This document shows, one piece after another, positions 46,198 to 56,300 of a DNA stretch of 64,000 nt. Made by a program: the position numbers and the translations under genes. This DNA comes from Polytrichum commune. Its lineage: Eukaryota > Streptophyta > Polytrichopsida > Polytrichales > Polytrichaceae. Below the pieces are notes generated by a model that worked only from the letters and a program-made list of their open reading frames with translations, did no database searches and was not told where the DNA came from. The DNA lies in NCBI GenBank assembly GCA_950295325.1, contig OX485808.1, positions 2,048,501-2,112,500 of the forward strand, read 5' to 3'. Every line of letters begins with the position of its first letter. Position 1 is the stretch's first letter.

Positions 46198-47418
46198 TAG
46201 GCCATAAATTTGACACCCTAGCCAAATTTCCAGGGGACACCCTGTCCCAAATTTTGGGTGTCCCAAGGACACCCTGCTCCAATTTTTGGGTGTCCTCATA
46301 AATTTCTCTTAAAGTTTTTTTTTTGTCAAAATAGGTATAATTTTGAAAAATACATAATATCATTTCAAAATTTCAATTAAAAATCAAAAAAATCACTACA
46401 TATCATAACTTGCAATGCAAATCAAACCTACAAGCGGCGGCGTTTCATAGCACACCACTTTACCCATACTTGTTCAAAGTCAATGGCCTCTATGGGGATT
46501 TTTGCCATTGCAACTCTCATTTGTGCTTCCAAAGTCTCTAATACCAAACTACACCGTAAAGTAGATTTAATATGATTTTGAGTAGAAAATCCTCTCTCAC
46601 AAGAAGATGTACTAGCAGGAATTACAAGAACAGCTTGCCACAACTTTGTCATATGAGGATATCTTCCAACATAGTCCAAATTGGAAGAATAAACCATCCA
46701 AGCTTGGTGCATTTTAAGACCACCACATGAAATATGAAGTGTATCCAAAAAACCTCGAAGCTCTGATTTTAAACCACGCTCATCAAAAAGATTCCCTCCA
46801 TTAGTGCAGAAGTGGTCAATGAAACTCTGAAGCCATAAACGAGCATTTCGATGAAGAAGTGTCAAGTCTGTTGAAAAACAGACAGGGCTACATAGCTTAG
46901 CTGCATTGAAGAGCTTCAAATCAGGAAATCGTTGCTGCAATGATTCTATCACCTTAACCACAGGAAATTGCAAGAGCAAAGTTGAACTTAAGTATGTGAG
47001 TGAGTGTAGGAAGTTCTCCTACTGTTATGGGTTATGTTTTCCGGATACTTGAGCTACACTTTATAGTACTCAAGTAATACATGTCATTTCAATTTCTAGT
47101 GTGTCAATTGACGTGTGATTTTTTTCTTCACAAGTCACAGTACATGTCAATTTCTAGAATGTGCGTGTCAATTGACGTGCATTTTTTTTTGTGCAAGTTT
47201 TTGCGTGTCAAAAAAGAAAAACTTGCAAAAACTTTGTCAAACATATACGCTGATAGGCCCTACAAGTACAGGGGACACCCTGAATTTTTTTTGGGTGTAA
47301 AAAGGACACCCTTGTAGGATTTTTGGGTGTCCTCGGGGACACCTTGTTTGAGATTTGGGTGTCCTAGGACACTCTAGGAAGCAAAATACACCCCCCAGGG
47401 TGTCAATTTTATGCCCTG
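46198..47418 (-). mobile_element. hAT transposon, internally deleted (1221 bp)
   Basis: Flanked by the 8-bp direct repeat CTTCCTTC (46190-46197 and 47419-47426). Terminal inverted repeats are TAGGCCATAAATTTGACACC at the left and the complement of CAGGGCATAAAATTGACACC at the right. Clusters of GGGTGTCC/GGACACCC lie just inside both ends (46229-46296 and 47270-47400), the usual arrangement of transposase-binding sites in hAT elements. The inside encodes the C-terminal end of a hAT transposase on the minus strand. At 1.2 kb it is too short for an autonomous copy. Confidence 0.9.
46428..46979 (-). pseudogene. hAT transposase C-terminal (dimerisation) segment
   Basis: A 183-codon open stretch starting at a non-ATG codon, so it is an exon-like fragment and not a complete protein. 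The block LVIPASTSSCERGFSTQNHI followed by KSTLRCSL is the hAT dimerisation signature (ZNF862-like group). The DDE catalytic core upstream and the N-terminal BED finger are absent. The frame itself is intact to a stop, so it may have been lost only recently or may be part of a family of short derivatives. Confidence 0.85.
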
Positions 47419-47780
47419 CTTCCTTCCATTCATAATTCAAAATTTATTTATTGTCCATTGACTATGCTATAGAGGGCCAACTGCCTTGGAGGTCTTGGCC
47501 AAGTAAAAGTTTTTCTCAAGCCAAGGCCCTCCAACGAGAGGCCATCTTTTCCCATAATTGGTGGGCAGTGAGATATGCTTCTTATAAGGTATGTGGGTGT
47601 TATTCAGTTAGTTTTTCATGTTCTCCAATATCTACTGGCTCGATTTACATAGCCGAACATGTGTTGCATTAGCAAATCTACAATGAAGCATGAGGAAATA
47701 TTATATTAAAATTCAAACCTCCCTTGATTTGGTTATGGTCATCAAAAGTTCATGTTTGTCAATTTCATAACATAATACAA

Positions 47781-47965
47781 TAGGTCCTCCCAATTGTGTA
47801 CACTGTTGAGAGTGGAGTAATTATTAAAAATTAACGACGTGGTTCGATCTCTCTCTAAACATGTGTATTTATGGTGTTTGTTCTTGATCCTCATCTAACT
47901 ATACACCAATCAAATATAGGGGTCTGATTAAGAAAAGTAAGTAACCAAATAACACCCGCCTACCT
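47781..47965 (+). mobile_element. MITE family B, 3' half
   Basis: AGGTCCTCCCAATTGTGTAC, TACACCAATCAAATATAGG and ACACCCGCCTACCT, followed by TA 47966-47967. The 5' half is missing. Confidence 0.7.
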
Positions 47966-47967
47966 TA

Positions 47968-48689
47968 TACAATGAGGCAACCATGGCGACTTACCTTTTA
48001 AAGGTTTAAATGTCGATGCTAACAAGGGCACAAATGATGGGGCCAACACTCTATGGAGTGTAGAAAACATGCACGACATCCATATTGATTCTATTTTTCA
48101 CAATTAGTGTGATCCACACTAATTAAGGGCCACAATCAATGAGCTCTAGAGAAACTCGATGGCAATGGATTCAAATTACATAAAAACTCGGGCAGGAAAA
48201 GTTTTTTAGGATGAAGCATGGTATCCCATGATTTGCCCAATAATCCCACTTTTCTACTAAGCTTCAGTCGCATGGGGACAGGCGGAAACTTCACCACTAA
48301 AAACAAAGGGCCTGACCGCAAAATCCAATCCACCATCTCAAGGCCAGCCATATGCCCATTCCCTTTCTTTTCATTTTCACCCTCTCTGCCCAGCTGCCCC
48401 TGTGGGCCCACCATTCAGCACGGGCATAGGTGAATATACATACAGTTGAAAGACAAAGAAAATAAATCGCGCGTGTTGCCCCTTGTATTAATATCGCTTA
48501 TATATACACAAAAAGGTAGGCAGCAAAAACAGGATATACACACAAATTTATAGGCAAGAAATAGCTTCAAGTATATACATACAAGTTCAAAATTTAATAA
48601 ATAATGAAATGGCTAACATACATATACCCTAAAAACACAGTGTCAATAATCTTTAATGTAGGCTCATAACTTCTATTGCATTAGAACTA
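47968..48689. other. Intergenic DNA, nothing recognised
   Basis: No supported gene. Overlapping short open frames at 48136-48433 on both strands lack motifs. Confidence 0.35.
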
Positions 48690-48819
48690 CACTAAATATT
48701 GTATTTATTGTCATTTGGTAGTTTATGTCAATGTGGTAAGTTTTCTAATGACATAGTAATCTTTTATGAATAAGTTTACCAATATTGTCATCCCAACTCA
48801 CTTTTACTTCATCCAAATG

Positions 48820-48911
48820 TTTTTTTTTCGAGACGGAAGGCTGACATGCCAACGCCAAAGCATAGGAGGCAGTTGACCACATGGCAAGCTTTCCGTCAAG
48901 TAGAGAGGAGA
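48820..48911 (-). mobile_element. 5'-truncated SINE with 14-bp target duplication
   Basis: ACTTCATCCAAATG occurs at 48806-48819 and 48912-48925 on either side. The insert is on the minus strand, with its A tail appearing as T9 at the left. It shares CTCTCTACTTGACGGAAA with the 33.4 kb SINE but lacks the Pol III promoter part. Confidence 0.85.
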
Positions 48912-49034
48912 ACTTCATCCAAATGTCAATATTGACACCAAAGTTCGGTAGATACTGCAACGTCCTGACATTTTTGTAATGAAATATTGTCATGGATGGT
49001 TGAAATTTGGATAAAAAATCACTTCGTAAGTGAT

Positions 49035-49139
49035 TGATTGATAGATAGAAATGCCAATTGCCAATCTCGATTGAGGGCAAGTGTGGAGAGTCACTTTGCG
49101 TGTGGGCTATTACCACCTTTCGGTGGTGGATTCTATCTA
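49035..49139. mobile_element. Second nested insertion (~105 bp) with 9-bp duplication
   Basis: GTAAGTGAT flanks the insert at 49026-49034 and 49140-49148. The insert begins with a GATT/GATA simple stretch (TGATTGATAGATAGA), which could be a SINE tail, and holds a short hairpin ACCACC...GGTGGT. The family is unknown. Confidence 0.7.
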
Positions 49140-49594
49140 GTAAGTGATGGTAATTGCAACATTGTAAATCAAATGCACAGTTTTTTTTTCAAGGAATGAC
49201 AAATAATGTTAGGTTTACATTTAGTGTTGGTGATGCCACATGGGCAATTTACAATTAGTATTGAGCAAGACACACCAAATTTATGACACTAAATACAATA
49301 TTTAGTGTAGCCTAGTATATCTAAAATATTGAATCCTATATCAATGTGTATTATGTACCTTAAAACAATGCCCCTTTTGTGCACCCACATGAGTAAGTAT
49401 GGCCAATATTGTATGCACCCCCAAGAACTTACTTGGCCATAGAATACATGTACTTTGTTGGCCATGTCATAAGTAAATTCCTATTTATGGACTTGGAACA
49501 AACATTATGTTTATGGATTATTTTCTTTTTCAAAATTTATAAAGAAAAATAAGAGTACAATGAAACATTCTATTTGTCCATAATATTACTCAAT

Positions 49595-49755
49595 GATGTG
49601 GGCCCTTGGAATATAACAATGGAATGTTGGGAGTTCAATTCAAATCTAAGTGTTCATGTACAACTTTTCGAGCATCCCACCATTATATTTTGAGGGCCCA
49701 TAGAATGAGAGTTGCACGATGAGTAATGTTATCATGTATGAATTGCATTGGAACT
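49595..49755 (+). repeat. Dispersed repeat, pair with 3.65 kb
   Basis: Diverged second copy of the 3643-3800 block (GGGCCCTTGGAATATAACAA, GAGCATCCCACCATTATATT, GAGTAATGTTATCATG). Confidence 0.5.
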
Positions 49756-51262
49756 ATAGTAAGCTTTGTGAGAATGTGTAGTGGGATCGGAATTCAAAGG
49801 CTCTAGATGCAAGCATGACTTCAACCCATATAAGAGAGTAAAATAAATGCAAATTTCAGTCTTAAGTTAGTAATGTGTGAAGGGTTACATGAGGATAGGC
49901 TCATAATGGGGTGAGACTAAGTAACAATAATTCACCAATTAATAATCCTTGACATTCATTATTAGAGATGAACGCCCCCGTTTTTTTGGAGATTCCTTCC
50001 TTAAATGTAAAGAGAAATTAGGGTAGTAAGAGCTCACAAGGCTTGATTATATTATGTAAAAATCCTTTTGTTTCATTAAATACTTAGTTTGTCATATAGG
50101 GGTTAAACAATGTTATGTGACGCTGCTCGGCCTGTGATAGGTGAACACTTGGCATGTGGTGTTCCTTATGGATATGAGAAAGATTTTGCTCATAACATGA
50201 AGGCTTACATGGCACTCTCTACCTTTTGTGACACAAGTTCCAAAAGTGCATTTTGCATTCTCAAGATTGATAATATAGTGAGGTGAAATACCAAAGCATG
50301 AAGTAAACTTGTGGACATAAATTCATGAATCACATCCAAGTGGCTTTCCTTAGCTTTACATGTAATTTAACTCCTAATGTCTGAGAAGTCATAAAGTGGT
50401 TGCGAGTCTTCTTTTCAACTTTGTTTTCCTCAATGCAAATTGTTTTCCTATCGGACATTTTTCTTCCACTTGCAACTAGAAAGATTCTCCACTATCTAGA
50501 CGAAAATGATCGAAATTGTGCTTTAAGAGCTATTTTTGAATTACAAAACTCTCAAAAGTTCTATTGAAAAATGGAGGTTTTGTGCCTTGCAAAACTGCCA
50601 TCTAGGATCGGAGCTGAAAAAGGGCATTTGTACCCAATAAAAAAACGTGAACCAACATGGAAACCAAGCTCCTTGGAGTTTAGGCACATCTCAAGGCCGA
50701 AGCCCTTCTACCTTGGCTTACCAAACTCCGTTTAGAAACCAACATGTTCAAATGTGTGTGGCCTCCACATGACGAAGTTTAGAAACTTTCTCATATATGT
50801 AAAAACCTAGTCCAAACTTTGTGTGTAATCGGACATACCCTTGTATTTTAGAATTAAACTCCTGGTAATGCAAAGGGCATGGCATTACAAATGCTAGCAA
50901 TGCATTACGATTTCTCGTAATGGCCTCCCAACCGCCAAGCATCTACAACCATCGATTTTGAGCAACCAAGAAAATTGCAGTTGTCGAAATCTAGACTTAT
51001 TCTTTTACGCCCGGTAATGCAGTCGGGGGGTGCATTACGGGGAATGCGGTCACTATTATAGCTTGGCTAAGCCTCGCACAATACCCTTATTGCCCATAAT
51101 GTCCCCCCCCCTCATGCATTACTTATTATAATCGAACCACCTATTGCCGATCAAGACCCCATGGGGAATTCATAGGGTGCCATAATTTCGATCAGGCTGG
51201 AATCAATAGTCACGCCATGACACATGTCCATGTCTTGAGTGTCAAAGCGAGGAGCAATGATC
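49756..51262. other. Intergenic DNA, nothing coding recognised
   Basis: Holds the 50658-50762 repeat (pair with 12.16 kb) and otherwise no supported gene. Confidence 0.35.
50658..50762 (+). repeat. Dispersed repeat, pair with 12.16 kb
   Basis: GGAAACCAAGCTCCTTGGAG, TTTAGGCACATC and TTCAAATGTGTGTGGCC line up with 12156-12262. Confidence 0.5.
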
Positions 51263-51455
51263 CGGGAGATTTTTGGACATAATCGGTTGAGATCCTGGTG
51301 CTTGCAAGTCCAACCAGTTACATATTCACATCCTTCGATTTTCCTTTATAAAATTGGGGTATATTCTACAAATTCCTCTAAAATGATCGGTAATTTTCAT
51401 GTAGTTTGGAACTTCAACCGGTTTATCTGTAACTAACTGCGAATTCTCCCCACTC
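51263..51455 (-). repeat. Solo arm of the AACCGGTT-rich foldback family
   Basis: GGGAGATTTTTGGACATAAT, CAAGTCCAACCAGTTACATA, AAAATGATCGGTAATTTTCA and AACTTCAACCGGTTTATCTG. Closest in order to the 37.28 kb arm. Confidence 0.65.
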
Positions 51456-51599
51456 ATGGGTGTGGAGGAGTGAACGGTCATGATAAACTATAGACCTTGG
51501 TAGTATATGTTCGGACCAACTTTTGGCTTCAAAAACTCACCCTAATTTTCAAACTTGAAGAACAAAATCACCGAAAAATGTGCAGTCCTCCTGATTTCT

Positions 51600-53343
51600 T
51601 TCTAAGTTCCTAGAGGAGGGGGGGGGGATACTGAAGCGCCTCATGCTTGGAAGTGATGGGCTATGGGCGCCTCTCCTCCCAATCCCAGCCAGCAAGGGCC
51701 GGGCGACGTCACCGGCGCCGCAAGAGCTTCGCCGTTGGGGGCCTCGGTGGCCCTCCTCGTCGATGGAAAATGCGATGCGCGACGCCTCCATCCGTGCTCC
51801 TTGCGATCCACCCGCCCGCCCGCCAGGCAGGCAGGGTGATAAAAAAGGCCGCCGGCCCGCATCAGATAGCGACTAGCGACGAGCGAGCAGCGAGCGAGCC
51901 CACACAAGCAAATTAGGAGCAAGCCAGCGAGCAAGGAGCTACATCACCACATATCATCTCACCTCATCTCATCTCATGTCATCTCATGTCCCCTCGTCTT
52001 CACTCACTCAGTCACTCACTCATCACTCAGTCACTCACTGACGCACTCGCTTAGCTTAACTTACTTACTGATCGCAGTCGCAGGGGATCTCTGACCCAGA
52101 CTCTTTTGGCGCAGAGGCGACTCGGACGCTACTGGGGGGGCTACTGGGACGCTATAGCTACTGTTGCTGCAGCCACAGACACAACTACAGTGACACCCTT
52201 CCTTCCTGCGGAGCTCAGCAGTCCCTCTATCTACACATCGATCTCTGCTCTGCTCTACTCGATCGGAATCTCTGGCCGCGCGGCATCGGGAGTCGGGACT
52301 ACCCCGCTGCGCGCCCTCGTGGCCAACCCGCGACGTCCCTCCACTTGGTGCGCGCTACGCCGCTTTTCTGGATGTCGACGATCAGACTCCGGCTTGCCGC
52401 CCGGGATATCGGGTTCGATTAAGTGCAGCCGATTTCTCGCGATCGAAGCAAACTGGACGAGAGCTCGAGGGTGTTCGCGTGATGGGGCTCTATTAGTCGG
52501 GGTTGGTGGAATTGGTGCGGGGGCACGCACTTGGAACAGGAATTTTGGGTCAGGAATTGGCCTCCGAGCGCCTACTGATCTGCGTGGGTGGGTTAAGTGG
52601 CAAGGTTTGTTAGATCCATTAAGTTGGAGAGGATCATGCGAGAGGAGTTTTGGGGCTTTGGTGCAGTCGGAGAGGTGGTTTTGCTAACTTGCCGTGCAAT
52701 TGGTGAAGTACACGTGCAGTGCTGTGGTGTCGGGTTAGGAGGTAGTGAGGAGTGCGGGAGAGCTGGCTGATATACAAAGTCTCGGTGGCTGAGTCCAGGC
52801 TGAAAATGCAAGGTGGTTGTTTAGAATTTAGTTTGTGTAGGGGTTAAATTTTCTAGTCTCCCGGCGGCCAGTGGGTGCCAATTCCGGCGCTTGGGATCAT
52901 CATAAAAATCTAACTCGAGTTCATTCCTGAGAGATCAGATAGAGCAACTGTAGAGCAAACGTCCAGGGTGAAGCTGAAAATGCATTCCGGTGGAGGAGCA
53001 CAATCTTGTAAATTCATGGAACAGTGAAGGCTTTGCTGCGACTCGATCAACAAGTGCAAGCGGCAATGAGCGGACAGCAGCAAATGCTTAGTGTAGTGGA
53101 CTTGAAGGTCCAGGTGATGAGACAACAGCACAACTTAGAGTATAGTACAAGGACTAGCATGGAAATTATAAGCTTTCTGCTAGTAAGAAGCGGCCATTGA
53201 GCATGAGTCGATCGTGAGCTAGCTCCTCGCCCGCTCATGCGATTGGCCTTGAGCTTCTATCATATTCTAAGGCCGAGAGGTCGTCACGACTTGTCCACCG
53301 AAGAGGAGCTGCTATAACTAACTTCCAAGAAGCCGCTGCAATA
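51600..53343 (+). promoter_or_regulatory. GC/CpG-rich probable promoter and 5' leader of the transporter gene
   Basis: Composition changes sharply near 51600, becoming rich in GC and CpG, and stays so to about 53500. A pyrimidine- and CTCA-rich stretch at about 51955-52040 resembles a plant leader. No TATA box was identified with confidence, and the transcription start and any leader intron are not visible from sequence. An open frame of 193 codons (52106-52687) lies here. Its composition looks like chance reading of GC-rich DNA and it has no known domain, but it could act as an upstream reading frame. Confidence 0.5.
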
Positions 53344-56300
53344 ATGGAGTTCAACAACGGAGCGCAGGCTCGTGAGCAGCCGGAGCTTACCTCGCACAAA
53401 ATGGGGCCTCCAGCAACCGGAGGAGCAGCAGCAGGAGTTGGAGGAGAAGGAGGAGGTGGAGGTGACCCGGAGACCGGTGGTGTTGCCAAGGTGCCATTCT
53501 CAGTTGCAGTTTCGAAACACACAGCCCACCGAGTGGGTGCAGGTACTGTTGCAAATTGAATACTCCTCCGAACATTTTACGCATCCAATTTCTTCCCCCA
53601 AGTTTGAATTATCTCCTGCCGTGTGTGCATCTACTTCGCTGTAGTTTGGGAGTTCCAGCTCCTACAGTATCACCACCTCCTTCTGATTTCGTAAACCGGG
53701 AGAATCTCTGCTTGATACAGCATCACGAAACTAATGATGGCCCACCTCCAACTTTAAAAAGGCCAACTTTGAGCAAGTTCCCCCGTTTTGCATCTCTTGC
53801 TGTCTGTGTGTGTCTCTACTTTGCTCGGGGTTTGGGAGTTCCAGTTTCCAGTCTCACCAGCTTTTGTTGACCAGTTTGGGCACCGGGAGAATCTCCACTT
53901 ATAGCACTTTATCAAGAAATTAGTGATGACCCGCATACAACTTTGAGAGCTGGCCAACTTTGAGCAATTTCCCCCATTTTGTATCTCCTGCATGTGTGTG
54001 TGTCTCTTTATCGCTAGGGATTTGGGAGTTCCAGTTTCCACAGTTTCCCCAGCTTTTGCCGATCTCGTGCATCGGGAGGATTGCCACTTACAGCATTCTA
54101 TGAAGAAACTAGTGAGCCGCATGTAAGTTTGACAGCCAACTTTGAACAATTTCCCTCATTTGGGGCTTCCTGCTATGTGTGTCTACTTCGCTTGGGGTTT
54201 GGGAGTTCCAGTTTTCACCAGCTTTTGCTGACCTTGGGCACCGGGAGAATCTCCAGTTACAGCATTCCATCAAGAAATAACTAGTGATGACCCGCATCCA
54301 ACTTGAAGAGCTGGCCAACTTTAAGCAATTTTCTCGATTTTGGATCTCCTGCTGTAAGTGTGAGTCTACTTCGCTGGGCTCTGGGAGTTCCAGTTTCTAC
54401 AGATTCACCAGCTTTTACTGACCTTGTGCATTGGGATACTCTTCACTTACAAAAATTCCATCAGGAAACTAGTGGTGACCAATGGACAATTTTGAGAGTG
54501 CCACCTCTGAGCAATTCCCTCATTTTGGATCTCGTGATATAAGTGTGTGTCCACTTCGCTGGGGTTTGGGAGTTCCAGATTGTAAAGTTTCACCAGCTTT
54601 GATGACCTTATGCACAAACTGGGAGATCCCGCATACAACTTTGGGAGAGGGCAACTTTGAGCTTAAAACATTGCAGCTATGATGTTTTCATGTTCGTTGG
54701 TGTCGTTTGTGGGGGGTTACGGGATGAAGTGATCGGCTTGTAGAAGTGAAGGTGGGGTTCAAGCCTCTCATTCAATAATATTCAAAACTCCAGCACAATC
54801 AGATGTATACATTGGCATTGTGAATCGCCCAAAACTTTGTGCATCAATCAATCTGCAAGTGGCTGAGTTCTTGAGCTTTGTTGCTCCTGGGGCTACTAAT
54901 TAGCAGCAACATTTGATGAGACTCGACAGCGTTGTCAAGCTTCAACTTCGTAATGAAAACTGCAGACAAATGCACTGTGACTTTTCTTCTTCTTCGTCTT
55001 GGTGTTCCCCAACTATTTTCTCTTTGCGCTGTGAGGAAGTAAGGGAGATGAATTCTTGTAGCTACGGAGGTTAGGGTAGAGTTCCCCCCCTCCGTTTCCT
55101 TCAAACTTCAAATGTGACTTAGAATGACGATCTATAGTGCGGTACTTGCAACTGGCCAATGTGTATATGGTCGTCCTCTTCCAGTGATGATCTCAGCAGC
55201 CTCACCTGCAGAAATTATGTAGCGTCCATCTATTGAAACTGGCCGAGTTCTTGAGCTAGCAGCAACCATGAGCTTTGAACTTCAGCTGCGTATTGATTCA
55301 AATGAACTGCAGACGAATACACTATAACAGCTTTTTTTGTCCAATTTGTTTCTATGCTTTGTATAGATCTATGGAGGTTAGGTTAGGCTAGGTTAGGCCT
55401 CTTCGCTCAGACGTCTCTTCAAACTTCGAGAGAGACACCGAAATGGTGCGGTAATTGCACCTGGAATACTCCCCACCAAGGTTATGTCCAAACACCCGTG
55501 TCTACAGATGAACCCCAAGCAACTGGTCCACCTCCTCACAAAATTTTGAAACACATCAACATTGCATTTCATCCATTAAGACACACCATCAAAATACTGC
55601 GTCACCATGATCGACCTGTGATGTGGACGAAATCAATCGATCATTGCAGCTTCTTTAATTTCGGTAATGTTGCTGCTGCTTCATTTTGAAGGAGGAGCTG
55701 TTCGATCGTGTTAATGCATGTGCCACTGAGCACATTGCGGGGATTGTTGAGATTTTGATTTCTTGAATTACAGATACATGGTACGAGGTGGGGTTCGACA
55801 TAGTGGCGGCTGTCAACACGGCCTTCATCTTCGGATACCCAGCCTTCATCATGGCGTATCTTGGCTGGGTGGCTGGATGTTTAGCCATGGTGGGAGGCGG
55901 CATCATCTCCTTCTACAACAACTGCCTGCTCGCAAGCTTGCATGAGACCGGAGGAAAGCGCCATGTCCGGTACCGCGACCTCGCAGGCCACATTTACGGT
56001 AATTAATTAACACGATATACTTAACCCCATCCACAGTCAGCTATCAAAACCAAAATTCTTTTTTCCTGTTTCTCACTGTGATTTGAGCTCCTTCGATTCA
56101 GATGGGTGGCTACGGTTATGAGATTCACCATTTGTGGTGATCGATCGATGATCCTGTCTGCAGGTCCCTTCATGTACAAGGCCACATGGTTCATCCAGTA
56201 CTTCAACCTCTCCATCGCCAACATTGGGAATGTCATTCTTGCCGGCGAATCCCTCAAGGTTAGGCTTTTGGTTGCTAGTTCTTGGTTGTTGTGAGGTGGG

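Larger units (their letters stand above)
48690..49307 (-). mobile_element. MITE family A carrying two nested insertions (618 bp)
   Basis: TA at 48688-48689 and 49308-49309. Ends CACTAAATATTGTATTTATT and ACTAAATACAATATTTAGTG. Removing the two inserts described separately brings it to about 398 bp, close to the family length. Confidence 0.85.

Noticed and set aside
51549-51934. Overlapping open frames on both strands at the start of the CpG-rich region
   Set aside because: Several mutually overlapping frames in GC-rich DNA with no motif; treated as promoter/leader sequence.
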